Assembly: GCA_001890945.1 (NCBI GenBank)
Contig: MLAX01000005.1
Span: forward strand, 248,001 to 312,000
Length of the DNA stretch: 64,000 nt
Source of the DNA: Alphaproteobacteria bacterium AO1-B
GTDB taxonomy: Bacteria > Pseudomonadota > Alphaproteobacteria > Rhizobiales > Stappiaceae
Direction: 5' to 3'
Positions 1-9,477 of the stretch are shown piece by piece. Below the pieces are notes generated by a model. The model had not been told where the DNA came from. It searched no databases and was given only the letters and a program-made list of their open reading frames with translations. Both the position numbers and the translations under genes were made by a program. Each line of letters starts with the position of its first letter. Positions within the stretch are counted from its first letter, which is position 1.

Positions 1-2094
1 GCGGCCTTGGTCATCTCGGTCACCTTTTTCTTTCTCCTCAGTATCCGGGCAACCTTGATCCCGGCGATCGCAATTCCTGTCTCCCTCCTTGGGACCATGG
101 CGCTTATCTACGTGATTGGGTTCAGCGCCAACATGATCACGCTCTTTGCCATCGTGCTTGCGATCACGCTGGTGGTCGATGATGCGATTGTCATCATCGA
201 AAACACCGAACGGATCATGGAAGAGGATGGACTTGAGCCGCGCGAAGCCACGTTGAAGGCGATGAGCCAGGTGACGCGGCCGATCATCGCGACGACATTC
301 GTTCTGGCGGCGGTGTTTGTCCCGGTGTGCTTCTTTCCCGGGATCACGGGCGAGATTTACCTCCAGTTCGCTTTGACGATCACATTTGCTTTCGCGCTGT
401 CTGCCATCAATGCCCTGACGCTTGGGCCGGTGCTCTGTTCGTTGTTCCTGTCGCGCCGGACCGGGCATCCGAAAGGTCTTTTCCGCCTAATCCCGATGCT
501 GATCGACAAGCTTCGGGATGGCTACGTTGCCATTGTCAGGCTCATGCTCCGGTTCATTCCGGTCTCTTTGGCTGTGTTTGCGGGAGTTGTTGCTGCTACG
601 ATCTACATGTTTGAAACCACGCCGACCGGCTTCATTCCGCCGGAAGACAATGGCGTGTTGTTTGTCAGTATCGAGCTGCCGGATGGTGCCTCGCTCCAGC
701 GGACCCAAGAGGTGGTGCAAAACATCAGCGCAGAGGTTCAAAAGCACCCGGGCGTCGGAGCCATTACGTCTGTGGCCGGGTTCAGTTTGCTCGCTGGCAA
801 CAGGTCGAACGTTGGAATTCTGGTGTTGTTGCTGGACCCTTGGGATCAACGCAAGACGCGCGACACCCAATGGTGGGCCATCATGATGTCCTTGAACCGG
901 TCCCTGGCCGCGATCCCGGAAGCAACGTCCTTTGTGTTCCCATTGCCGACGATCCAGGGCGTTGGGTCAAGCGGCGGCTTGTCGGCGCAGCTCTTGGACT
1001 ACAAGGCCAACAACATTGAAGATTTCGACGCCGTTAAGACAGCATTCCTGTCGGCGCTGATGAAGGAACCTGAATTCCAGTCGGCCTTCAGCAGCTTTTC
1101 GGCCACGGCCCCCCAATACAGCTTGACGATCGACCGCGACCGCGCCGAAGCCCTGCAGGTGAAGGTCAGCGATATCTTTACGGCGCTGCAGGCGAGCTTT
1201 GGTTCGCTCTATGTGAACAATTTCGTCAAGGACGGCCGCGTCTACTGGGTGGTGATGTCGGCCGATGCGCAGTTCCGGCAGACGACCAGCCAGGTTCGGG
1301 GCATTTACGTCAAGAACGCTGCCGGTGAAGCCTTACCGCTGAGGACTTTCATCACCGCGGAGCCTGTGTTGGGCGCCCAGACGATCTACCGATACAACCT
1401 CTTCACTTCGGCCTCGATCAACGCCCAGCTTCAACCGGGCTTCAGTTCCGGTACTGGTATCCAGAAATTCGCAGAGGTCGCCCAAACATCCTTGCCGGAA
1501 GGCTATGGTTTTGACTGGACGGACATCACGCTTCAGGAGGTCGATGCCGGTGGTTTGGTCACCTACATCCTTATCCTGGCGGTGATTTTCGCCTATCTCT
1601 GCCTGGTGGCCCAATATGAAAGCTGGGTACTGCCTCTGTCCGTCATGGCATCGACCGTGTTTGCAGTGTTCGGCGCTCTGATCCCGCTGCAATTTATCCC
1701 GAACCTGAACAACAACATCTACGCCCAGATCGGCATGGTGTTGCTGATTGGGTTGGCTGCGAAGAAAGCAATCATGGTGGTTGAGTTCGCGAAGAACCTT
1801 CGGGAAGAGGGGCATAGCATTCAGGAGGCCGCGATTGAGGCAGCTCACATGCGGTTCCGGCCTGTGACCATGACAGGGTTGTGTTTCATTCTTGGTGTTC
1901 TCCCGCTGGTTCTGGCAAGCGGCGCGGGAGCTGCCGGGCGTGTGTCGATCGGCTTTCCCGTTTTCGTGGGGATGATCATCGACAGCACCCTCGGGCTTTT
2001 GATGATCCCGGTTCTTTATGTTGTCTTCCAGTCGATCAGTGAGCGGATCGCAGGATTTCGCGGCAAGCCTTCTCTCAAAAAGGAACCAGCCTGA
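1..2094 (+). CDS. RND (HAE1/AcrB-type) efflux permease, 5'-truncated by window edge
   Basis: The frame is open from base 1, so the first third or so of a protein usually near 1,040 residues lies outside the window. What remains begins in the TM2-TM4 region and ends with the cytoplasmic C-terminus. The TM4 proton-relay motif VVDDAIVIIENTERIMEE carries two adjacent Asp residues, and TM10 shows AAKKAIMVVEFAKNLREEG with the expected Lys. The second porter domain lies between them. By family this is the inner-membrane, proton-driven pump of a tripartite multidrug or solvent exporter; the membrane-fusion partner would be upstream. The substrate cannot be told. It ends one base from the convergent dnaE2 stop codon, with no terminator visible between them. 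Confidence 0.93.
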   Translation, partial: AALVISVTFFFLLSIRATLIPAIAIPVSLLGTMALIYVIGFSANMITLFAIVLAITLVVDDAIVIIENTERIMEEDGLEPREATLKAMSQVTRPIIATTFVLAAVFVPVCFFPGITGEIYLQFALTITFAFALSAINALTLGPVLCSLFLSRRTGHPKGLFRLIPMLIDKLRDGYVAIVRLMLRFIPVSLAVFAGVVAATIYMFETTPTGFIPPEDNGVLFVSIELPDGASLQRTQEVVQNISAEVQKHPGVGAITSVAGFSLLAGNRSNVGILVLLLDPWDQRKTRDTQWWAIMMSLNRSLAAIPEATSFVFPLPTIQGVGSSGGLSAQLLDYKANNIEDFDAVKTAFLSALMKEPEFQSAFSSFSATAPQYSLTIDRDRAEALQVKVSDIFTALQASFGSLYVNNFVKDGRVYWVVMSADAQFRQTTSQVRGIYVKNAAGEALPLRTFITAEPVLGAQTIYRYNLFTSASINAQLQPGFSSGTGIQKFAEVAQTSLPEGYGFDWTDITLQEVDAGGLVTYILILAVIFAYLCLVAQYESWVLPLSVMASTVFAVFGALIPLQFIPNLNNNIYAQIGMVLLIGLAAKKAIMVVEFAKNLREEGHSIQEAAIEAAHMRFRPVTMTGLCFILGVLPLVLASGAGAAGRVSIGFPVFVGMIIDSTLGLLMIPVLYVVFQSISERIAGFRGKPSLKKEPA

Positions 2095-2095
2095 T

Positions 2096-5000
2096 CTATT
2101 GAAAATTCCGCCCGCCGGGCAGAGCTTTCACTGTTTGCCGCTCAAGGGCGGCGGCCTTGTGTGGTTTGATCTGTGCGACATCCTTTCGAAGTTCTGGAAC
2201 ATCGCGGATCAGCTGGACCAGGCGGCTGGCCGGCTTGATCTTTTCGGTCAATTCAATCACGGGCCGTTTAACCTCATCCGCACGGGCAAGGCCGGCATCG
2301 TCCAGGGACTTGTCGGACAGATCGGACAGCAGCGCGGTGACGTCCTCGACATGATCTGCCACCACATGAATGACCCCGGCTTCATTCTGGACGCGCCCTG
2401 AAACCTTCAAAAAGCGGGCTCCCATCACCAGTGGCCGGTATTTTTCAAACACCTTTGGCCAGACGATGATGTTGGCGATGCCGCCTTCATCTTCCAGCGT
2501 GAGAAAAATGACGCCCTTCGCCGAGCCGGGCCGTTGGCGGACCAGCACCAGTCCGGCCACGGAAATCTGGCGGCCCTGGCGGATATCCGGCAGGTTCATA
2601 CAGGGCACAACATTCTGACGAGCGAGCGCGGGTCGGGCAAAAGCAACCGGATGGGCCTTCAAGGACAGGCTCAGGCTTTGGTAGTCGGCCATGACATGGG
2701 CGCCCGGCAGCATCGGCGGCAGGTCTGCGTCCGGTTCTGGCCGCAAGTCCCCAAAATCGGGAATATCAAACAGCGGCAGCCGGTCGCGCTGATTGCCAGC
2801 TTCCAGACCTTGCGCCGCCCAGACCGCCGCGCGCCGGTCAAGGCCGAGTGAGCGGAACGCATCGGCTTCGGCAAGGCGCAGGATCACCGGGCGGCTGAGG
2901 CCGGATCTCAGCCAAAGATCCCGGATGCTGTCATAGCCGTCGCCGCGGTGTTCGATCAGCTTGTCCATATCGTCCTGCTTGAGGCCTTTCACGGCCCGGA
3001 AACCGAACCGGACCGCATGATCGGTACGCACGATCTCCCTCATCTCCCGGTGGCGGGGGTGGAGATGCCGGGCTGCCTGCCAACCAGGTTCCAGTTTCGC
3101 ATCCCAGTCTGAAAGGTTGATATCAACCTCGCGCACATCCACACCATGTTCGCGCGCATCGCGGACCAGTTGTCCGGGGGCATAAAACCCCATGGGCTGG
3201 GAATTCAAAAGTGCGGCGCAAAAGACATCCGGGTAATAGGCCTTGATCCAGGACGAAGCATAAACGAGGAGCGCAAAACTTGCCGCATGGCTTTCGGGAA
3301 ACCCGTATTCACCAAAGCCCTCGATCTGGCGGAAGCAGCGCTCGGCAAAGTCCCGGTCGTAGCCGTTTTTTGCCATGCCCTCGATCATCTTGGTTTGGAA
3401 CGTGCCGATCGTGCCGACCCTTCGGAAGGTCGCCATGGCGCGGCGCAGCTTGTCGGCTTCGCCGGGTGTGAACCCGGCGGCTACAATGGCGATCTTCATC
3501 GCTTGTTCCTGAAACAGCGGCACACCCATGGTCTTGCCGAGAACGGCTTCCAGCTCCTTGCTCGGGTAACTGACCCGCTCCTTGCCCTGACGGCGGCGCA
3601 GGTAAGGGTGGACCATGTCGCCCTGGATTGGGCCAGGCCGGACGATGGCAACTTCGATGACGAGATCGTAGAACGCCCGTGGTCTGAGCCTCGGCAGCAT
3701 GGTCATCTGGGCCCGGCTTTCCACCTGGAAAACGCCGACAGAATCGGCCCGGCACAACATGTCATAGACGGGCGCCTCCTCAGCCGGGATGGTGGAGATG
3801 GTGAGATCCTGGCCATAGTTTTCCGACAGCATGGTGAGGGCCTTACGGATTGCGGTCAGCATGCCAAGTGCAAGGATGTCGATTTTCAGGATCCCGAGGG
3901 CATCCAGATCATCCTTGTCCCATTCCACCACGGTGCGGTCTTCCATGGCCGCGTTCTGGATCGGAATGACCTCGTCGAGCCGGCCACGGGTGATGACAAA
4001 GCCGCCAACATGCTGGGACAGGTGCCGGGGAAAACCGATCAGCGTGCGGGCCAGTTCCAGCATCTGTGTGATTAAGGGATCTGACGGATCCAGCCCGGCC
4101 TCGCGCACTTGGGCCTCTTCGGTTCCGGCCGAGGCGCGTCCCCAGACCGTCCCTGCAAGGGACGCTATCGCGTCTTCGGAAAGGCCGAACACCTTGCCGA
4201 CCTCCCGAAGGGCGGAGCGGGACCTATAGGTGATGACGGTGGCCGCAAGCCCGGCGCGTTCGCGGCCGTATTTGGCATAAATGTACTGGATGACCTCTTC
4301 CCGCCGCTCGTGCTCGAAGTCGACATCTATGTCCGGCGGCTCGCGCCGTTCGGGTGAGATGAAACGCTCAAACAGGAGATCTGCCTTGGTTGGGTCAACC
4401 TCGGTGATGCCAAGGCAGAAGCAGACTACGGAGTTTGCGGCCGAGCCTCTGCCCTGGCACAGGATGCCGCGTGTGCGGGCAAACCGGACAATGTCGTAGA
4501 CGGTCAAAAAATACGGCGCGTAGTCGAGGTCCGCGACCAGTTTCAGTTCATGATCAATGGTCGCCCGGATCTTGTCCGGAACACCCTCCGGATAACGCCG
4601 TTTGGCACCTTCCAAGGTCAGCCGCTCCAGTTCGGCCTGCGGGCTGGCACTCTCCCCGGCTGGTTCTTCCGGATACTCATAGCGAAGGTCATCCAGCGAG
4701 AACTGGACCTCTTGGAGGATCTTCAGGCTTTCATGCAAAGGCGCCGGATCGTTTTCAAAAAGACGCAGGATTTCTTCTGCTGGCTTCAAATGACGTTCGG
4801 CATTTTGCTGCAGTTGGCGGCCGGCACTCTCCAGCCGCTCATGCAGGCGGATGCAGGTTAGAACATCCTGTAAGGGGCGCCGGTCCGGCGCATGATAGAG
4901 CGTGTCGTTGATGGCGAGCATCGGCACACCCGCCGTCTGCGTTATGTTGCGGGCAAGGGCGAGCCGCCGCCGGTCTTCCGCCTTCCGGTGGAGGGCGACG

Positions 5001-5488
5001 GCAAGCCGGAGCGTACCTTCAAAGTGGCCTTTCAGCTGTTCCAAAACCTGCAGGACCGGGGCTGGATCCGGCAATCCCGGCGGCAAGATCAGGGCGGCTG
5101 GAGAACCCGGGGAAAGCAGGCTCACGTCATCCAGGGTCAGATGACAGGCGCCCTTTTCCGCCCGCCGGTTGCCGATGGTCAAAAGCCGGGTCAGGGTGCC
5201 ATAGGCCTCACGGTCTTTCGGCCAGTAAAGAAGATCTGGCGTGCCGTCGAGAAACGCCAGACGGCAACCGGGCACGAACTTCAATCCGGTCTCTTTTGCC
5301 GCCATATGTGCCCGAACCACACCGGCCATGGAATTGCGGTCACAAATGCCAAGGGCGGCCAGTTGCAAGTGCGCGCCTTGAAGTGCTAGCTCTTCTGGAT
5401 GTGAGGCACCATGAAGAAAGGAGAAATTGGTCGCAGCGCACAGCTCCGCATAAGCGGGCGGCTCCGTGATTAAAGGGCGCCATGTCAT
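2096..5488 (-). CDS. dnaE2: Error-prone DNA polymerase III alpha subunit DnaE2 (ImuC)
   Basis: This 1,130-residue C-family polymerase is the catalytic member of the SOS translesion mutasome. The N-terminal PHP domain starts with YAELCAATNFSFLHGASHP. The palm acidic residues lie in PDIDVDFEHERREE and near EWDKDDLDALGILKIDIL, with the helix-hairpin-helix region after them and a C-terminal OB fold (about residues 970-1070, GLVLVRQRPGSAKGVIFLTL). The length and the OB fold near the end suit DnaE2 better than replicative DnaE1. Its ATG overlaps the imuB stop as ATGA, which implies translational coupling. It is the last gene of imuA-imuB-dnaE2, which sits behind a LexA box, so DNA-damage induction is expected. 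In this family ImuB tethers the polymerase to the beta clamp. Confidence 0.96.
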   Translation of the reverse strand: MTWRPLITEPPAYAELCAATNFSFLHGASHPEELALQGAHLQLAALGICDRNSMAGVVRAHMAAKETGLKFVPGCRLAFLDGTPDLLYWPKDREAYGTLTRLLTIGNRRAEKGACHLTLDDVSLLSPGSPAALILPPGLPDPAPVLQVLEQLKGHFEGTLRLAVALHRKAEDRRRLALARNITQTAGVPMLAINDTLYHAPDRRPLQDVLTCIRLHERLESAGRQLQQNAERHLKPAEEILRLFENDPAPLHESLKILQEVQFSLDDLRYEYPEEPAGESASPQAELERLTLEGAKRRYPEGVPDKIRATIDHELKLVADLDYAPYFLTVYDIVRFARTRGILCQGRGSAANSVVCFCLGITEVDPTKADLLFERFISPERREPPDIDVDFEHERREEVIQYIYAKYGRERAGLAATVITYRSRSALREVGKVFGLSEDAIASLAGTVWGRASAGTEEAQVREAGLDPSDPLITQMLELARTLIGFPRHLSQHVGGFVITRGRLDEVIPIQNAAMEDRTVVEWDKDDLDALGILKIDILALGMLTAIRKALTMLSENYGQDLTISTIPAEEAPVYDMLCRADSVGVFQVESRAQMTMLPRLRPRAFYDLVIEVAIVRPGPIQGDMVHPYLRRRQGKERVSYPSKELEAVLGKTMGVPLFQEQAMKIAIVAAGFTPGEADKLRRAMATFRRVGTIGTFQTKMIEGMAKNGYDRDFAERCFRQIEGFGEYGFPESHAASFALLVYASSWIKAYYPDVFCAALLNSQPMGFYAPGQLVRDAREHGVDVREVDINLSDWDAKLEPGWQAARHLHPRHREMREIVRTDHAVRFGFRAVKGLKQDDMDKLIEHRGDGYDSIRDLWLRSGLSRPVILRLAEADAFRSLGLDRRAAVWAAQGLEAGNQRDRLPLFDIPDFGDLRPEPDADLPPMLPGAHVMADYQSLSLSLKAHPVAFARPALARQNVVPCMNLPDIRQGRQISVAGLVLVRQRPGSAKGVIFLTLEDEGGIANIIVWPKVFEKYRPLVMGARFLKVSGRVQNEAGVIHVVADHVEDVTALLSDLSDKSLDDAGLARADEVKRPVIELTEKIKPASRLVQLIRDVPELRKDVAQIKPHKAAALERQTVKALPGGRNFQ

Positions 5489-7191
5489 GCGAACAGACCC
5501 TGCAGATACCAGCGCGGGCGGCTGGTCTCGCGCTCATAAAGACCTTCCCGGTAGAGCCAAAACCGCCGGCCTTCGGTGTCTTCAATGCGGAAATAATCCC
5601 GGGTCACGCCCTCCTTGGCCCCTGAGGGCCGGTCGTTCGCGCCAATCCACCAGGGCGGGGCAATGCGTTCCGGACCTTCAGAGCGGACGACTTGGTAGAT
5701 GCCGCGGCGCCAGCGGAACCTTAGCGGCGGTCCGTCCGGCACCATGGCCAGAGCCTCGACTTCTTCTGCCGGTTCGATCAGCCGCAAGGGACGTGTCACC
5801 AGACCTTCCTGCCAGCTGGAGGTCTCTATCCCGCCAGCCGGACGGGTGTCTTCAGCAAACCCGAGTTGAGGACTGGATGAGGGGTGCGCGCGGTGAAGAT
5901 CGGGAGCGGCCGCGCCTTTTGAAAATCCGGACCAGACGAGCGCGTCTTGTTGGGCGAAGGCTGCCGGTACATACCCGGTCTGGCTTTCCGGCAGATGCCG
6001 GTCGACCGGCAAAAGCCGGGTAACACGCTCAGGGCCCAAGCGGGCACCCAACCGGTCCACCAGATCGTCCAGGCTCGCATCGGCTTCCGCTGCACCGTGT
6101 GCTGTCAACGCCGATTGAACGGCCGGGGCCTTGTCGGCGACCAGAACATCCAGGCGGACAAGGTCGTAGCCAAAGCCGGCATCAATTGCCCCTTCATCGG
6201 CCTTCAGTTTTTCGGCAAATAGCCGGAGAACGCGTTTGGGGTCGCGCAACGGGCTGCTGGTGCCGACGCGGAATTTTTGAACCGCGCCATCGACCCGAAA
6301 CAGGCTCAATTCGAAGACGCGGCCGCCTTCTACCCGGCGTTCCAGCGCCTTGGCGGCCTGACCGGCCAGAGAAAGCGCGACCGCCTTGACGTCATCGAGT
6401 TGTGAGATGGGATCGAAGAACCGTCGCTCTGCGGAAATCAGCGGAGCTTCGAACCGGGGAGAAATCGCTTCTCCTTGAAGCCCCAACGCCTGATCAAGCC
6501 GGAGGATGAGGTCTGCACCAAAACGGTTGGTGAGCGGCGCGCGCGGCCGGTCATACAGCTGACCAATGGTTTTCAAGCCAACCTGGTTCAGGCCGGAGAC
6601 AGCTTCAGGAGGCACCCGAAGAGCTGCAAGGGGCAAGGGGGCGAGGGCTTGCCGTTCTTGGCTGTCCGCCAAAACACCGCCGGAACCGAAGCGGGCGAGC
6701 GCCCAAGCCGTCGCTGCGGTTCCGGCGATCGCACCGGCAACGCAAAACCCCTGCCGGTGAAGCCTTTCCAAGGCATCGTTTAAAAGGGCCTCTTCTCCTT
6801 TGAAGAGGTGTGCGCAGCCTGTGATGTCGAGAAACAGCCCGTCCTTGCCGTCGAGCGCCACCAAAGGCGTGTAGCGGGCGCACCAATCCGCGACAGCGCC
6901 CAGCAAGGCAGCATCTTTTTCCGGATCGGCGTCTTCACACAAAAGATGCGGGATCCGGGCCCGCGCATCGGCTTCCGCCTCGCCGAGACGCAAGCCGCAG
7001 GCCCTTGCGGTTTCATTCAAGGAGACAATCCGGCGGGCGCCCCGGATTTTTTCCAAAACGGCGAGCGGCGGTTCAGCCTGCCGGGCGGAGGGTGTGGAGC
7101 TGACCCGCAGCCGGCGCAGGATCCGGTCGCAGGGAAGATCCGCGATCCAGAGCGAGAGGATGCGCTGGTGCGGCAAATGTTTGTCTCGCAT
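5485..7191 (-). CDS. imuB: ImuB, catalytically inactive Y-family polymerase-like protein
   Basis: The protein has 568 residues and opens with RILSLWIADLPCDRI, the position where active Y-family polymerases carry the first catalytic Asp in a DxD-type context. That acidic pattern is not conserved here, as expected for ImuB, which acts as a scaffold and clamp-binding hub rather than a polymerase. Palm, fingers and little-finger regions follow to about residue 380, then a C-terminal extension with the ImuB-type GIYQVVRSEGPERIAPPWW and DYFRIEDTEGRRFWLYREG motifs. The start overlaps the 3' end of imuA by 119 bp in another frame, and the stop overlaps dnaE2 by 4 bp. Together these form one co-expressed mutagenesis cassette. 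Confidence 0.94.
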   Translation of the reverse strand: MRDKHLPHQRILSLWIADLPCDRILRRLRVSSTPSARQAEPPLAVLEKIRGARRIVSLNETARACGLRLGEAEADARARIPHLLCEDADPEKDAALLGAVADWCARYTPLVALDGKDGLFLDITGCAHLFKGEEALLNDALERLHRQGFCVAGAIAGTAATAWALARFGSGGVLADSQERQALAPLPLAALRVPPEAVSGLNQVGLKTIGQLYDRPRAPLTNRFGADLILRLDQALGLQGEAISPRFEAPLISAERRFFDPISQLDDVKAVALSLAGQAAKALERRVEGGRVFELSLFRVDGAVQKFRVGTSSPLRDPKRVLRLFAEKLKADEGAIDAGFGYDLVRLDVLVADKAPAVQSALTAHGAAEADASLDDLVDRLGARLGPERVTRLLPVDRHLPESQTGYVPAAFAQQDALVWSGFSKGAAAPDLHRAHPSSSPQLGFAEDTRPAGGIETSSWQEGLVTRPLRLIEPAEEVEALAMVPDGPPLRFRWRRGIYQVVRSEGPERIAPPWWIGANDRPSGAKEGVTRDYFRIEDTEGRRFWLYREGLYERETSRPRWYLQGLFA

Positions 7192-8062
7192 GGTCCCACT
7201 CCACGGTCAGGCGGCCGGGACGGCCCTCCCGGTTCCGCGTCAGGTCGATGTGCCATGCTGGCGCTCCCAGGCCCGCATGGGGTGCTTTTTTCAAGAACTC
7301 CGGAGCCTTTGAGGCGGCCGGAGAAATCTGCCAGCGGGTGACGGCTGCGGTCGGTTCCTGTGCTGCTCCATGACGGAGCAAGATGACCGGGACCGTGCTG
7401 CGGTTGGCCCGCAGGGAAATACGGCGGCTTGCCGTGAGATCCACGAGACGTTCCCCGCCCTGGATTTCGCCGGCAACGGCGGCAAGGGCACTGCAGGACG
7501 CGCCTTCCTCAAGGCACCACAGAACGTCTTCCAGCTTTCTCGCCCGCACCACGATCAGCCGGGCCGGATCAATGCCGAAGTCCAGCAGCCCGGCGCCATG
7601 AAGCCGGCCGGATTCCTGAGTGGCCCGGATATCCTGGACCACCAGAACCGGCCCGGACCTTATGGCCAGAAGCCGTGCAAGAAGCGCAAGGCCGAAGCCA
7701 CTGAGTGCCCCGGCATTGCGGCTTTCGGAGCTGACCACCTCATGCAAGGCCCCCAATTTCAGTCCGCTGCCCGATAAGCTGTTGCCGGGCTGAAACAGCC
7801 GGTCGAGAGTCTCCAGTCCCAAGGGGCACCGGGCGGTGAGGTCATCTGGTCCGTCCTTTCCGGGCGGCTCAGCTTCGAAACCCTCAGCCTGCGTCCTGCC
7901 GTCTGCCGGACGGTCTTTCAAGAAACTGTCCGGCCCCTGCGGGTTGGCGGCGGTCGCAGGGGCCGGACCAAACTGCGTCTTAAAGGGGAGGCGACCCTCA
8001 AGATCCGCAATGCGGCGACGCAGCTCGGCAAGAGATGTGCTATGTTCGGATGCGGCGGACAT
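7073..8062 (-). CDS. imuA: ImuA, RecA-like SOS mutagenesis protein
   Basis: This is a 329-residue RecA/SulA-like protein that opens the imuA-imuB-dnaE2 cassette. The N-terminus has a short helical LAELRRRIADLEGRL segment. The core (GALHEVVSSESRNAGALSGF, then VLVVQDIRATQESGRLHGAG) resembles the RecA fold without a canonical Walker A, and the C-terminus ends in the typical PAWHIDLTRNREGRPGRLTVEW segment. The frame can be opened at a TTG at 8080, but the ATG at 8062 leaves room for the LexA box 32 bp upstream and is preferred. In the family it binds ImuB and RecA and supports damage-induced mutagenesis. The 119-bp overlap with imuB fits a polycistronic message. Confidence 0.93.
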   Translation of the reverse strand: MSAASEHSTSLAELRRRIADLEGRLPFKTQFGPAPATAANPQGPDSFLKDRPADGRTQAEGFEAEPPGKDGPDDLTARCPLGLETLDRLFQPGNSLSGSGLKLGALHEVVSSESRNAGALSGFGLALLARLLAIRSGPVLVVQDIRATQESGRLHGAGLLDFGIDPARLIVVRARKLEDVLWCLEEGASCSALAAVAGEIQGGERLVDLTASRRISLRANRSTVPVILLRHGAAQEPTAAVTRWQISPAASKAPEFLKKAPHAGLGAPAWHIDLTRNREGRPGRLTVEWDHARQTFAAPAHPLALDRGSSLRPDPAPAAGQLHTLRPAG

Positions 8063-8094
8063 TGTGCACGTTGATTCCAATCACGTTGGTTTTT

Positions 8095-8109
8095 GTTCTC
8101 TATTTGTTC
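8095..8109 (-). promoter_or_regulatory. LexA (SOS) box of the imuABC cassette
   Basis: The plus strand reads GTTC-TCTATTT-GTTC, an exact match to the alphaproteobacterial LexA operator GTTC-N7-GTTC. It lies 32 bp upstream of the imuA ATG, where it would overlap the promoter. The direct-repeat site works in either orientation. The gene context (translesion synthesis) makes this a strong assignment. Confidence 0.88.
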
Positions 8110-8588
8110 TTATTGATTCCGGAGAACGGGCAGAGAGTCAAGCAGCTTTTTGAAATGCCGTGCGTGTCCTTTGACCTTGCGTTAGTTTTCAGCGCCTTGT
8201 GTTGTCCTGAAGGTCCGGAAACACGCAAGTTAGTGACGCAGCATTGTCGAGCGGTGAGTGATCCTGAAATGCGGTCACCAAAGATCGCGTATTCCGGACA
8301 GATGGTTCCTCTGGGGTACAATGCGCAGACCTCTGCGGCCTGCCCCCGAGATAAACGGCAAGAATCCGCATGACAACGGCCCGAAAATCCTGTATACGCC
8401 CGCCCAAGTTGGATGAATGCTTGTCTTCCGACAGGAAGCCTTGTGTTCTGGGCGATGCTTTTACCGGGCACCGAACTCCATAAAATCCGGCGGATATGCA
8501 ACATGGCCCAAAGCTGGTGAACCCGTTCTTGGCACCTTTGATCCCAAGGACGCTCTGACCGCTTTGTAATTGAAAAGGGAAACATGCC
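8110..8588. other. Intergenic region upstream of rplS
   Basis: About 480 bp between the imuA operator and rplS with no convincing gene. Open frames here lack a ribosome-binding site or recognisable sequence. It presumably holds the rplS promoter and a long 5' leader. The immediate ribosome-binding region of rplS is the purine run AAAAGGGAAA shortly before the start codon. Confidence 0.5.
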
Positions 8589-9065
8589 ATGAATATCATC
8601 GAGCAGCTGAACGCTGAAGAAATGGCGAAAATCGAAGCTCAGCGTAAGCTTCCTGAATTTTCTCCGGGCGACACCGTCCGCGTTCTGGTGAAGGTCACCG
8701 AAGGCAACCGGACCCGTACACAGGCTTATGAAGGCGTATGCATTGCGCGTTCCGGCGGCGGCATCAACGAAAGCTTCACCGTCCGCAAGATTTCCTACGG
8801 CGAAGGCGTTGAGCGTGTCTTCCCGATTTACTCTCCGATGCTGGAAGGCGTAGAGGTTGTCCGCCGCGGTAAAGTCCGTCGTGCGAAGCTCTACTACCTG
8901 CGCGACCGCCGCGGTAAGTCTGCCCGTATCACAGAGAACACCAACGCCCGCTCCAAGCGCCTCAACGAAGACGCCCGCGCGGAAGCTGCTGCTGCAAAGG
9001 CAGCCAAGGCTGAAGCCAAAAAGGCCGAAGCAGAAGCAGCTGCTGCAGAGACCGCTGCCGAATAA
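8589..9065 (+). CDS. rplS: 50S ribosomal protein L19
   Basis: The 158-residue protein carries the L19 core [20 protein letters not shown] and [17 protein letters not shown], followed by [21 protein letters not shown]19 sits at the 30S-50S interface. The universal part ends near residue 120; beyond it is a low-complexity Ala/Glu/Lys tail of about 35 residues, compared with 115 residues in E. coli L19. It is a single-gene unit with its own terminator downstream. In many alphaproteobacteria rplS directly follows trmD, whereas here it lies upstream of ffh and about 4 kb before trmD. Confidence 0.97.
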   Translation: MNIIEQLNAEEMAKIEAQRKLPEFSPGDTVRVLVKVTEGNRTRTQAYEGVCIARSGGGINESFTVRKISYGEGVERVFPIYSPMLEGVEVVRRGKVRRAKLYYLRDRRGKSARITENTNARSKRLNEDARAEAAAAKAAKAEAKKAEAEAAAAETAAE

Positions 9066-9093
9066 GCAGCTCTCAAGACCCGTTTCGCAAGGC

Positions 9094-9130
9094 GGCTTCT
9101 GGAGTGATCCAGGAGCCGTTTTGTTGTTTT
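9094..9130 (+). terminator. Rho-independent terminator of rplS
   Basis: GGCTTCTGGA-GTGA-TCCAGGAGCC forms a 10-bp stem with one G-U pair, followed by the T-rich run GTTTTGTTGTTTT, 28 bp after the rplS stop. Confidence 0.85.
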
Positions 9131-9465
9131 GAAGCCATGGGGCGGTTTGTTGCGTGGTGTTTCTTTGTCCAGAGCAGCTTGATGCCGGAAAGGCAGACGG
9201 TGTCTGGCGCTGATAAAGACCAGAAATCCGCAGCCTTCCTTGACTCTCTTTCTTCTTTCCGGCATAAGCCCGCGAACTCCATATGAGTGACTGACATTTC
9301 AATCCGCCGACCGGGACCCGCAAAGGTATAAAGAGCGCCCGGAGGTTCCCACCCGACAGCGCGATGCGCCCTCGGGTGTTAAACTGCTTTGCGCCCTCGC
9401 ATTCGGTTGGATTTCAATGATGGTTCCCCATATGGTTCGGGAGATTTCCCGAAACGAATTGAGCC
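9131..9465. other. Intergenic region between rplS terminator and ffh
   Basis: About 335 bp without a supportable gene. Near its 3' end is an inverted repeat TTCGGGA-GAT-TTCCCGAA-like (about 9437-9453), about 25 bp before the ffh start, which could fold in the ffh leader. No promoter is assigned with confidence. Confidence 0.4.
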
Positions 9466-9477
9466 AAGGACCCTTTG

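Noticed and set aside
3146-4075. Plus-strand open frame of about 310 codons inside dnaE2
   Set aside because: It is entirely antisense to conserved polymerase sequence and has no domain; it is a GC-rich shadow frame.
8100-9323. Long minus-strand open frame (about 400 codons) opposite rplS
   Set aside because: It runs antisense to a certain ribosomal protein gene and its terminator, has no recognisable domain, and its composition mirrors the codon bias of rplS.
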